Program-made: the position numbers and the translations under genes
Shown here: one piece after another, positions 34,205-41,796 of the stretch
How positions within the stretch are numbered: position 1 is the stretch's first letter
How the letters are laid out: every line of letters starts with the position of its first letter
Assembly (NCBI GenBank): GCA_943370595.1
Contig: CALRRO020000021.1
Coordinates: forward strand, 1-64,000
Direction of reading: 5' to 3'
Source: Piscinibacter sp943370595
Lineage (GTDB): Bacteria > Pseudomonadota > Gammaproteobacteria > Burkholderiales > Burkholderiaceae_C
DNA length: 64,000 bases
Notes under the pieces: generated by a model
What the model was told of the DNA's origin: nothing
The model's database searches: none
What the model saw: the letters and a program-made list of their open reading frames with translations, nothing else

Positions 34205-34495
34205 ATGAAGAAGATGATCACGCTCGTCGCGCTGGCCCTGTCCGCATTCACCGCCTCGTCGTTCGCGGCCGATGCCGCCAGCGCCCCCAAGGCCAGCGCG
34301 CAGCAGACCAAGATGGGCACCTGCAACAAGGAAGCCGGCGACATGAAGGGCGACGAACGCAAGGCCTTCATGAAGACCTGCCTGTCGGCCAAGAAGCCGA
34401 CCCAGCAGAGCAAGATGACCAGCTGCAACAAGGATGCTGGCGACAAGAAGGGCGACGAGCGCAAGGCCTTCATGAAGGAATGCCTGAGCAAGTGA
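34205..34495 (+). CDS. PsiF-family exported protein
   Basis: The 96-residue protein has a signal peptide (MKKMITLVALALSAFTASSF, cut near AADA) and two tandem PsiF repeats of about 30 residues. Each contains CNKEAGDMKGDERKAFMK-like sequence with two cysteines spaced for a disulfide. PsiF was named as a phosphate-starvation-induced protein in E. coli; its function remains unclear. A good AGGAGAA ribosome binding site precedes the ATG. A strong hairpin follows the stop. Confidence 0.92.
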   Translation: MKKMITLVALALSAFTASSFAADAASAPKASAQQTKMGTCNKEAGDMKGDERKAFMKTCLSAKKPTQQSKMTSCNKDAGDKKGDERKAFMKECLSK

Positions 34496-34523
34496 TCGTG
34501 CCGCGCTGAAGCGCGACGACCAC

Positions 34524-34546
34524 GAGCCCGGCCGCGTGCCGGGCTC
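34524..34546. terminator. Bidirectional terminator between psiF and lysR
   Basis: GAGCCCGGC (34524-34532) and GCCGGGCTC (34538-34546) form a perfect 9-bp GC-rich stem with the loop CGCGT. It lies between the convergent psiF and lysR stops, so it can serve both. The T-run is poor on either strand, as is common in GC-rich genomes. Confidence 0.75.
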
Positions 34547-34554
34547 GTCCGCTT

Positions 34555-35472
34555 TCAGGCGGCCGGTGCCCGGCGCCAGTAGTCCGCATCGCCGTAGCTG
34601 TGCTTGAGGAAGTCGATCCACAGGCGCACGCGCAGCGGCAGGTGCTTGGCGTGCGGGAACACCGCGTAGATGCCGTTGGGCGGGGCCGCGAAATCGTCGA
34701 GCACGCTGACGAGCCGGCCGCTGCTGACTTCCTGCTCGACCTCCCAGGTCGAGCGCCACGCGAGCCCCAGCCCGGCAAGGCACCAGTCGTGCAGCACCTG
34801 GCCGTCGCTGCAGTCGAGCCGGCCGCTCGGGCGCAGGTGCGTCACCGCGCCGTCGACCACGAAGGCCCAGCCGCGCGTCTGGCTGGCGTCGGAGCTCAAC
34901 GTCAGGCACTGGTGGCGCAGCAGCTCGTTCGGGTGCTTCGGCGTGCCGGCACGCTTCAGGTAGGCCGGCGTGGCGACACACAGCCGCCGGTTGTCGGCCA
35001 TGCGCACGCTGATCAGGCTGGAGTCGGGCAGGTCGCCGACGCGCACCGCGCAGTCGTAGCTCTCGTTGACGATGTCGACCACGCGGTCGCTCAGGTTCAG
35101 CGAGACGTTGACGTCCGGGTGCTGCTCGATGAATCGCGGCACCAGCGGCGCCACGTGGCGGCGGCCGAAGCCCGCCGGCGCCGTGACACGTAAGTAACCA
35201 CTGGCTTTCACGCCGCCGGCACTGACGCTCGCCTCGGCGTTGGCCAGGTCGGCCAGCAGGCGCTGGCAGTCCTCCAGGAAGGCGCTGCCCTCGTGGGTCA
35301 GGCTGATCTTGCGGGTGGTGCGCACCAGCAGCTTGACGCCCAGCCGCTCCTCCAGTGCATCGATGCGCCGGCCGATCACCGCCGGCGCAACGCCCTCGGC
35401 GTTGGCCGCCGCCGTCAGGCTGCCGCGAGCCGCCACGGAGACGAAGGATTCGATCTGCTTGAGCCGGTCCAT
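34555..35472 (-). CDS. LysR-family transcriptional regulator
   Basis: The 305-residue protein has the N-terminal winged HTH (MDRLKQIESFVSVAARGSLT, AVIGRRIDALEERLG) and a periplasmic-binding-protein-like effector domain (YLRVTAPAGFGRRHVAPLV) typical of the DmlR/AaeR-like subgroup. It is divergent from the haloacid dehalogenase gene with 105 bp between starts, the standard layout for LysR and its target. That spacer is less GC-rich than average. The effector is unknown; regulation of the dehalogenase/malate synthase pair is an inference from layout. Confidence 0.9.
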   Translation of the reverse strand: MDRLKQIESFVSVAARGSLTAAANAEGVAPAVIGRRIDALEERLGVKLLVRTTRKISLTHEGSAFLEDCQRLLADLANAEASVSAGGVKASGYLRVTAPAGFGRRHVAPLVPRFIEQHPDVNVSLNLSDRVVDIVNESYDCAVRVGDLPDSSLISVRMADNRRLCVATPAYLKRAGTPKHPNELLRHQCLTLSSDASQTRGWAFVVDGAVTHLRPSGRLDCSDGQVLHDWCLAGLGLAWRSTWEVEQEVSSGRLVSVLDDFAAPPNGIYAVFPHAKHLPLRVRLWIDFLKHSYGDADYWRRAPAA

Positions 35473-35577
35473 GGGCAGAAATTATGCCCGGCAGGCCGTT
35501 GATTACGCTGCTGGCGTCACAAATCCAACACTTTCGGCGCCATTAATGTTGTTGCCGGCATGGAATAGATTTCAGCC

Positions 35578-36279
35578 ATGGAGTCCCGGCCAGGCAATCC
35601 CCCGTCCGCGCCACGCGCCGTGCTGTTCGACGCGTACGGCACGCTGTTCGACGTCTACAGCGTCGGGTTGTTGGCCGAGCAGCTCTTTCCGGGCCAGGGC
35701 GAGAAGCTCGCCGTGCTGTGGCGCGACAAGCAGATCGAGTACACGCGGCTGTGCTCGATGAGCGGCCAGTACCGGCCGTTCTGGGACCTGACGCGGGCCG
35801 GTCTGCGTTTCGCCGCGCAGCGCCTGGGCCTGGCGATGGACCGCACGGCCGAAGACCGGCTGATGAACCAGTACCGCCACCTCAGCGCCTTCCCGGAGAA
35901 CCTCGAGGTGCTGCGCGCACTCAAGGCGCGGGGTGTCACGGCGGGCATCCTCTCCAACGGCGACCCGGAGATGCTCGGCGTGGCGGTGAAGAGCGCCGGC
36001 TTCAGCGGCCTGCTCGACCATGTGCTCAGCGTGCATGCGCTGCGCAAGTACAAGACCGACCCCGCGGCCTACGCGCTCGGGCCGCAGGCGCTGGGCCTGC
36101 CCGCGCGCGACATCCTGTTCGTCTCCAGCAATGGCTGGGACGCCATCGGCGCCACCTGGTACGGCTACACCACGCTGTGGGTGAACCGTGCCGGCCTGCC
36201 CGCCGAGCAGCTCGACACCGCACCGACGCGCATCGGCAGCAGCCTGCGCGAGGTGCTCGACTTCTTTCCGAACCCTTGA
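35578..36279 (+). CDS. Haloacid dehalogenase type II (L-2-haloacid dehalogenase)
   Basis: The 233-residue HAD enzyme would hydrolyse L-2-haloalkanoic acids, for example chloroacetate to glycolate. The full catalytic set of L-2-haloacid dehalogenases is visible: nucleophile Asp18 in FDAYGTLFD, Arg49 in LWRDKQIEYT, Ser126-Asn127 (SNGDP), Lys159 with Tyr165 six residues later, and SSNGWD at 183-188 with Asp188. This pattern separates it from phosphatase-type HADs. It lies 16 bp upstream of malate synthase G, which consumes glyoxylate made from glycolate. The natural substrate may still be something other than a halogenated acid. Confidence 0.88.
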   Translation: MESRPGNPPSAPRAVLFDAYGTLFDVYSVGLLAEQLFPGQGEKLAVLWRDKQIEYTRLCSMSGQYRPFWDLTRAGLRFAAQRLGLAMDRTAEDRLMNQYRHLSAFPENLEVLRALKARGVTAGILSNGDPEMLGVAVKSAGFSGLLDHVLSVHALRKYKTDPAAYALGPQALGLPARDILFVSSNGWDAIGATWYGYTTLWVNRAGLPAEQLDTAPTRIGSSLREVLDFFPNP

Positions 36280-36295
36280 CGCATCGAGGACTGCC

Positions 36296-38515
36296 ATGAC
36301 CGATCGCACCACCTGCCACCGCCTGCACGTCGCCACGCCGCTGTACCGCTTCATCGAAGACCGCGTGCTGCCCGGCACCGGTGTCACCAGCGAGGCCTTC
36401 TGGGCCGGCTTCGACGCCATCGTCGCCGACCTGGCACCGAAGAACGCCGCGCTGCTGGCCGAGCGCGACCGGCTGCAGGCCGAACTCGACGCCTGGCACC
36501 GGGCGAACCCCGGCCCGATCAGCGCGCCGAAGAAGTACCGCGCCTTCCTCGAGAAGATCGGCTACCTGGTGCCCGAGCCCGGCAAACTGAAGGTGACGAC
36601 CAAGAACGTCGACGCCGAACTCGCGCTGCAGGCCGGCCCGCAGTTGGTCGTGCCGATCACCAACGCACGCTACGCGCTGAACGCCGCCAACGCGCGCTGG
36701 GGCTCGCTCTACGACGCGCTGTACGGCACCGACGTGATCGCCGAGGCCGACGGCTGCGAGAAGGGCACTGGCTACAACGCGAAGCGCGGCGCCAAGGTCA
36801 TCGAGTACGCGCGCTACGTTCTCGACCGCTGCGTGCCGCTCAAGAAGGGCTCGCACATCGACTCGACCGGCTACCGCGTGATCGACAACCAACTGGCCGT
36901 GACGCTGAAGAACGGCACCACGGTGGGCCTGAAGAACCCGGCGCAGTTCGTCGGCTTCCAGGGCGAGATGGACGCGCCGGGCTCGGTGCTGCTGTCGCAC
37001 CACGGGCTGCACCTGGACATCCGAATCGATCCGAAGCACCCGATCGGCGCCACCGATGCGGCCGGCGTCGCCGACCTGGTGCTGGAGTCGGCGCTGTCCA
37101 CCATCCTCGACCTCGAGGACTCGGTGGCGGTGGTCGACGCCGACGACAAGGTGCAGGCCTACGGCAACTGGCTGGGCATCATCGAGGGCACGCTGACCGA
37201 GGAGGTCAGCAAGGGCGGCAAGACCTTCACCCGCGGCCTCAACCCCGACCGGCGCTACACCGGCCCGCGCGGCGAGGACGTGGCGCTGCACGGCCGCTCG
37301 CTGCTGTTCGTGCGCAACGTCGGCCACCTGATGTGCAACCCGGCGATCCTGTGCGGCGATGAGCAGAAGGAGATCCCGGAAGGGATCATGGACGCGGTGA
37401 TCACCACTACGATCGCGCTGCACGACCTGCAGCGCCACGGCCGCAACGGCATCGTCAACTCGCGCACCGGTTCGGTCTACATCGTCAAGCCGAAGATGCA
37501 CGGCCCGGCCGAGGTGGCCTTTGCCAGCGAGCTGTTCGCCCGCGTCGAGCAGATGCTCGGCCTGCCCGACAGCACGGTGAAGCTGGGCATCATGGACGAG
37601 GAGCGCCGCACCAGCGTCAACCTGAAGGCCTGCATTGCCGCGGCGGCCTCGCGCGTGGCCTTCATCAACACCGGCTTCCTCGACCGCACCGGCGACGAGA
37701 TGCACACCGCCATGCTCGCCGGCCCGATGCTGCGCAAGGGCGACATGAAGACCAGCGCCTGGATCCAGGCCTACGAGCGCAACAACGTGCTGGTCGGCCT
37801 GGCCTGCGGCCTGCGCGGCAAGGCGCAGATCGGCAAGGGCATGTGGGCCATGCCCGACCTGATGGCGGCCATGCTGCAGCAGAAGATCGCGCACCCGAAG
37901 GCCGGCGCCAACACCGCCTGGGTGCCGAGCCCGACGGCGGCCACGCTGCACGCACTGCACTACCACCAGGTCGACGTCTTCAAGGTGCAGAAGGACCTGG
38001 AGAAGGTCGATGCCGCGGCGGAGCGCGAGACCTTGCTGGCCGGCCTGCTGACCGTGCCGGTGGTGAAGAAGCCGAACTGGAGCGACGAGCAGAAGCAGCA
38101 GGAGCTGGACAACAACGCCCAGGGCATCCTCGGCTACGTGGTGCGCTGGGTCGACCAGGGCGTCGGATGCTCGAAGGTGCCCGACATCCACGACGTCGGC
38201 CTGATGGAAGACCGTGCGACGCTGCGCATCAGCAGCCAGCACATCGCCAACTGGCTGCAGCACGGCGTGGTCACCAAGGCGCAGGTCAACGCGACCTTCC
38301 GCCGCATGGCCAAGGTGGTCGACAAGCAGAACGCTGGCGACGCGCTGTACCAGCCGATGGCCGGGCACTGGGACAGCAGCCGCGCCTACCGCGCGGCGCT
38401 GGACCTGGTGTTCAAGGGCAAGGAACAGCCCAGCGGCTACACCGAGCCGCTGCTGCACGCGGCCCGGCTGGAGGTCAAGTCGGCGACGCCGGAGGCCACC
38501 GTCTCGGTGGCCTGA
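36296..38515 (+). CDS. glcB: Malate synthase G
   Basis: The 739-residue monomeric enzyme condenses glyoxylate with acetyl-CoA to malate. Length and segments match GlcB: TILDLEDSVAVVDADDKV with metal-site acids, RNVGHLMCNP, GSVYIVKPKMHGPAEVAFA, MDEERRTSVNLKACI, and AWVPSPTAATLHALHYH. The start at 36296 (MTDRTTCHRLHVATPLYRF) is the first with a family N-terminus; GAGGA lies about 6 bases upstream. It pairs with the dehalogenase gene 16 bp upstream. A GC-rich repeat with hairpins follows the stop directly and probably terminates the transcript. Confidence 0.96.
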   Translation: MTDRTTCHRLHVATPLYRFIEDRVLPGTGVTSEAFWAGFDAIVADLAPKNAALLAERDRLQAELDAWHRANPGPISAPKKYRAFLEKIGYLVPEPGKLKVTTKNVDAELALQAGPQLVVPITNARYALNAANARWGSLYDALYGTDVIAEADGCEKGTGYNAKRGAKVIEYARYVLDRCVPLKKGSHIDSTGYRVIDNQLAVTLKNGTTVGLKNPAQFVGFQGEMDAPGSVLLSHHGLHLDIRIDPKHPIGATDAAGVADLVLESALSTILDLEDSVAVVDADDKVQAYGNWLGIIEGTLTEEVSKGGKTFTRGLNPDRRYTGPRGEDVALHGRSLLFVRNVGHLMCNPAILCGDEQKEIPEGIMDAVITTTIALHDLQRHGRNGIVNSRTGSVYIVKPKMHGPAEVAFASELFARVEQMLGLPDSTVKLGIMDEERRTSVNLKACIAAAASRVAFINTGFLDRTGDEMHTAMLAGPMLRKGDMKTSAWIQAYERNNVLVGLACGLRGKAQIGKGMWAMPDLMAAMLQQKIAHPKAGANTAWVPSPTAATLHALHYHQVDVFKVQKDLEKVDAAAERETLLAGLLTVPVVKKPNWSDEQKQQELDNNAQGILGYVVRWVDQGVGCSKVPDIHDVGLMEDRATLRISSQHIANWLQHGVVTKAQVNATFRRMAKVVDKQNAGDALYQPMAGHWDSSRAYRAALDLVFKGKEQPSGYTEPLLHAARLEVKSATPEATVSVA

Positions 38516-38612
38516 GGGGGCGTTACAGCCCCCGGTCGCGGCCTGCCGCGACCACCCCCCGCGGGGGTCGGCCGGCCGCTTGGGAGCGGCCCTGCGCTGG
38601 CCGGCCGCTGCT
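38516..38612. repeat. GC-rich intergenic repeat with several hairpins
   Basis: Directly after the glcB stop, GGGGGC-GTTACA-GCCCCC (38516-38533), GGTCGCGG-CCTG-CCGCGACC (38534-38553) and a CCCCCGCGGGGG dyad follow each other. Then GGCCGGCCGCTTGGGAGCGGCC and a second GGCCGGCCGCT complete the unit. This layout recalls short intergenic elements common in Leptothrix- and Rubrivivax-type genomes. It probably doubles as terminator between convergent genes. Confidence 0.65.
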
Positions 38613-38631
38613 TCAAGCGACGTGATGGGAT

Positions 38632-39012
38632 TCAGGTCGGCGTCGGCGTGCCGGCCATGCGGTCGTACTTCAGGAAGTACTTGCGCGCCAGTGCGACCAG
38701 CTGCGCCTCGCTCGGATGGTCGACGGTCTCGTAGCCGACGATCTGCTTCGCCGTCTCGGCGCGGTGCTTGTCGGCGTAGTGCTTGAAGTCGGCGGTGGCG
38801 GTGTGCGAACCCGTCACCAGCACTTCGGTGATCCCCTTCAGCGCATTGCAGACCTCGCCGAAGAACTCGTGCTCGCTGCGCACCGCGCTGCCATGCTGCG
38901 CCGTGTGGTGCGTGTGCGCCTTGACCTTCTGCGCCTGAACGTGCTCGGCGTCGAACTGAAGGACCTGTGCTTTCTGGTGATCGATCCAGACCACGGCGTG
39001 GAAAAGACTCAT
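38632..39012 (-). CDS. Small conserved protein, translational machinery/eRF1-like
   Basis: The 126-residue protein begins MSLFHAVVWIDHQKAQVLQF and contains HHTAQHGSAVRSEHEFFGEV and EVLVTGSHTATADFKHYA, followed by TVDHPSEAQLVALARKYF. It resembles a betaproteobacterial family annotated as translational machinery protein. The fold is reminiscent of the central eRF1 or host-attachment domains (VW-x-D at the start, a LVTG-type strand, His-rich loop). No signal or membrane helix is seen. The start at 39012 is chosen for the MSLFHAVVWID N-terminus; ogt is divergent 81 bp away. The role is unproven. Confidence 0.75.
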   Translation of the reverse strand: MSLFHAVVWIDHQKAQVLQFDAEHVQAQKVKAHTHHTAQHGSAVRSEHEFFGEVCNALKGITEVLVTGSHTATADFKHYADKHRAETAKQIVGYETVDHPSEAQLVALARKYFLKYDRMAGTPTPT

Positions 39013-39093
39013 GCGATGTCCTCGGGTTGATGTGTCTGCAGGCATGGTGGCGCCGAACGGCGATACGGGCCTTGAGCGCCGTCAACGCGCACA

Positions 39094-39645
39094 ATGCCGG
39101 CCATGGCTGCAGCGACCCGATTCGCCCGCTTCCCGACGGCGATCGGCGAGTGCGCGATCGTCTGGGGCGAGGCCGGCATCCGTGGCCTGATGCTGCCCGG
39201 TGTCGAGCCGGCGCACATGCTGTCCAGTCTGCGCCGGCGCCATCCGCAGGCGCGCGAGGCCGAACCGACGGCCGCCATCGCCGACGCCCTGCGGCGCGTG
39301 CAGGCGCTGCTGGTCGGCGAGGCGGATCACCTGCAGGACATCTGTCTCGACATGGACGGCGTGCCCGCATTCCACCGCCGCGTGTACGACGCGGCACGGC
39401 GCATCGGCCCGGGCCGCACCTGCAGCTATGGCGAACTGGCCGAGGCGCTGGGCGAGCCGGGCGCAGCGCGATCGGTCGGTCAGGCGCTGGGCGCCAATCC
39501 GTTCGCGCTGATCGTGCCCTGCCATCGTGTGCTCGCGGCCCGCGGCGCGAGCGGCGGATTCTCGGCGCCGGGCGGTGTCGAGACGAAGCGTCGCCTGCTC
39601 GAGATCGAGCGGGCGCGCATCGGCGACCAGCCGCAGCTCTTCTAG
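39094..39645 (+). CDS. ogt: Methylated-DNA-protein-cysteine methyltransferase
   Basis: The 183-residue suicide repair enzyme transfers alkyl groups from O6-alkylguanine to its own cysteine. The active-site stretch IVPCHRVLAARGASGGFSA has the PCHRV motif, and RTCSYGELAEALGEPGAARSV is the DNA-binding HTH. The start is uncertain between 39094 and 39103 because no clear ribosome binding site is present. It is divergent from the small protein gene and 62 bp upstream of the FAD reductase gene. Confidence 0.93.
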   Translation: MPAMAAATRFARFPTAIGECAIVWGEAGIRGLMLPGVEPAHMLSSLRRRHPQAREAEPTAAIADALRRVQALLVGEADHLQDICLDMDGVPAFHRRVYDAARRIGPGRTCSYGELAEALGEPGAARSVGQALGANPFALIVPCHRVLAARGASGGFSAPGGVETKRRLLEIERARIGDQPQLF

Positions 39646-39707
39646 CCCGCGCTTCTCGGGCGGCGCGCAGGGCGCTGCCTAGAATGCGCGATCCAACATC
39701 ACGGCGC

Positions 39708-40910
39708 ATGAACCTCTCGATCGACCACCTTCCCGAACGCTGCGACGTGCTCGTCGTCGGCGCCGGCCCGGCCGGTTCGGCGGCGGCCATCGCGCTGGCG
39801 CGGGCCGGCGTCGACGTCGTGCTGGTCGACCAGCACGCTTTCCCGCGCGACAAGGTGTGCGGCGACGGGCTGATCCCGGATGCCCACCACGCGCTGCATC
39901 GCCTGGGCGTGCTCGACGAGGTGATGGCGCAGGCGCAGCCGGTCACGCATGCCGGGCTGATCTCGCCGCGCGGCATTCGCGTCGACGTGCCGGGCACCCT
40001 GGCCGTGCTGCCGCGGCGCCAGCTCGACGAGATCGTCTGCCGCGCGGCGGTGCGTGCCGGCGCGCGCATGGTCGCGCCGGTGCGCTTCGTCGCGCCGCTC
40101 GAGGAAGGCGGCACCGTGGTCGGCGCGCGGCTCGTGCAGGGCGAGGCCGAGCGCACGCTGCGCTGCCGCTGGCTGCTGCTGGCCAGCGGGGCGGTTCCGC
40201 AGGCGCTGATCGCCGCAGGCATGGCCCTGCGCCAGGGGCCGAGCGGCGTCGCCCTGCGCGGCTACCTGAAGAACGAGGCCATGCAGGGCCGCATCGACAA
40301 GCTCGAGGTGGTCTGGCACCGCGCCGTCGCGCCGGGCTATGGTTGGATCTTCCCGGCCCGCGACGGCGTCTTCAACGTTGGCGTCGGCGTCTTCACGGGT
40401 CAGGACGTCAACCTGCGCGGGCTGTTCGAGGCCTTCACCCACATCTACCCGGCGGCGCGCGACCTGGTCGCCGGGGGCCACTGGCTGGCACCGCTGAAGG
40501 GGGCGCCGCTGCGCACCTCGCTGACCGGTGCGCGCTTCTCGCGGCCCGGCCTGCTGGTCACCGGCGAGGCCGCCGGCAGCACCTACGCGTTCACCGGCGA
40601 AGGCATCGGCAAGGCGCTGGAGACCGGCATGCTGGCCGCCGACGCCGTGATCGCCGGCCGCCGCGCCAGCCGCGACGACGCGCAGGTGCGCGCCGACTAC
40701 GAGGCCCGGCTCGCCGCGCTGAAGCCGCGCTTCACGCTGTACGAGCGTGCCAACTGGGTCAACCGCCATCCCTGGCTGGCCGACCTGGTGCTGTGGCGCG
40801 GCCAGCGCAGCCCGCGGGTGCTCGAGCGCATGTGCGGCGTGCTCGACGAGAGCAGCAACCCCGGCCAGCTGCTCACCGCCAAGGGCTTCTACCGCCTCTT
40901 CACAGAATGA
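39708..40910 (+). CDS. FAD-dependent oxidoreductase, geranylgeranyl reductase-like
   Basis: The 400-residue flavoprotein has an N-terminal FAD site CDVLVVGAGPAGSAAAIALA, the RDKVCGDGL segment typical of geranylgeranyl reductase and FixC-like proteins, and LVTGEAAGSTYAFTGEGIG near 285-303, which closes the FAD pocket. Family members reduce isoprenoid chains or hydroxylate aromatic substrates. No redox partner or photosynthesis gene is nearby, so the substrate is open. Many proteobacteria carry such a reductase of unknown role. The start ATG at 39708 has no strong ribosome binding site. Three GC hairpins follow the stop. Confidence 0.85.
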   Translation: MNLSIDHLPERCDVLVVGAGPAGSAAAIALARAGVDVVLVDQHAFPRDKVCGDGLIPDAHHALHRLGVLDEVMAQAQPVTHAGLISPRGIRVDVPGTLAVLPRRQLDEIVCRAAVRAGARMVAPVRFVAPLEEGGTVVGARLVQGEAERTLRCRWLLLASGAVPQALIAAGMALRQGPSGVALRGYLKNEAMQGRIDKLEVVWHRAVAPGYGWIFPARDGVFNVGVGVFTGQDVNLRGLFEAFTHIYPAARDLVAGGHWLAPLKGAPLRTSLTGARFSRPGLLVTGEAAGSTYAFTGEGIGKALETGMLAADAVIAGRRASRDDAQVRADYEARLAALKPRFTLYERANWVNRHPWLADLVLWRGQRSPRVLERMCGVLDESSNPGQLLTAKGFYRLFTE

Positions 40911-40942
40911 GTACTGTCCTGCGCGCGACGCGGCCGGCGCCG

Positions 40943-41003
40943 GGCCGCCCCAAGGCGGCCGCGACACCCGCCTGGCGGGTGGTGACGGTACCCCGGAACC
41001 GGG
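40943..41003. promoter_or_regulatory. Chain of three hairpins upstream of the amidotransferase gene
   Basis: GGCCGCC-CCAA-GGCGGCC (40943-40960), ACCCGC-CTG-GCGGGT (40966-40980) and CCCGG-AA-CCGGG (40992-41003) lie in a row in the 100-bp gap. The last ends 7 bp before the ATG at 41011, in place of a normal ribosome binding site. It may be a terminator for the FAD reductase gene or a translation-limiting leader. Confidence 0.45.
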
Positions 41004-41010
41004 TGCACCC

Positions 41011-41796
41011 ATGTGCCAGCTGCTCGGACTGAACGCCAACACGCCGACCGACGTGATGTTCAGCTTCACCGGCTTCTCGACCCGTGCCGAGGAGCACAAG
41101 GACGGCTTCGGCATCGCCTTCTTCGAAGGGCCGGGCGCGCGTGTGTTCGTCGATGCGCAGAGTGCGCGGCTGTCGCCGGTGGCCGAGATGGTGCGGCGCT
41201 ACCCCATCAAGAGCCGCAACGTCATCGCACACATCCGCAAGGCGACGCAGGGCCGGGTGGCGTTGCAGAACACGCACCCGTTCCAGCGCGAGCTGTGGGG
41301 GCGCTACTGGGTGTTCGCCCACAACGGCGACCTGAAGGACTACGCGCCGCGCCTGCATGCCGGCTTCCGCCCGGTCGGCGACACCGACAGCGAGCGCGCC
41401 TTCTGCTGGCTGATGCAGGAGCTGGCCAAGGCACACGCGAGCCTGCCGCCGATCGAGGAGCTCAGCGCGACGCTGCGCGAGCTGGTGCCGCAGGTCGCCG
41501 CGCACGGCAGCTTCAACTTCATGCTCAGCAACGGCCAGGCGCTGTGGGCGCACTGCTCGACGAAGCTGAGCTGGCTGGTGCGCGAACATCCGTTCCGCGC
41601 CGCGCGCCTGGCCGATGAAGACCTCAGTGTCGACTTCGCTGACGTGACCACGCCGGAAGACCGGGTCGCGGTGGTCGTCACCGAGCCACTGACCCGCGAC
41701 GAACCCTGGACCGCGCTGCAGCCCGGAGAACTCGCCGTGTTCCGCGACGGCGCCCGCCTCGACCTGCCCCGAACCTGTTCACCCCTTCGCCCATGA
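41011..41796 (+). CDS. Class II glutamine amidotransferase (YafJ-like)
   Basis: The 261-residue protein is a stand-alone Ntn-type glutaminase. After Met removal Cys2 is the nucleophile (MCQLLGLN). HKDGFGIAFFEG, IAHIRKATQGRV, NTHPFQRELWGRYWVFAHNG and GDTDSERAFCWLM supply the conserved glutamine-site Arg, His, Asn and Asp residues. It matches the YafJ/EgtC-like family. The acceptor partner is unknown and no ergothioneine genes are near. The stop overlaps the carboxypeptidase start (ATGA), so the pair is coupled. Confidence 0.9.
   Translation: MCQLLGLNANTPTDVMFSFTGFSTRAEEHKDGFGIAFFEGPGARVFVDAQSARLSPVAEMVRRYPIKSRNVIAHIRKATQGRVALQNTHPFQRELWGRYWVFAHNGDLKDYAPRLHAGFRPVGDTDSERAFCWLMQELAKAHASLPPIEELSATLRELVPQVAAHGSFNFMLSNGQALWAHCSTKLSWLVREHPFRAARLADEDLSVDFADVTTPEDRVAVVVTEPLTRDEPWTALQPGELAVFRDGARLDLPRTCSPLRP

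Noticed and set aside
36026..40222. Very long minus-strand reading frame (about 1400 codons) across glcB and ogt
   Set aside because: It runs antisense to well-recognised genes, has Arg/Ala/His-rich low-complexity sequence and no domain; it is an effect of high GC content.
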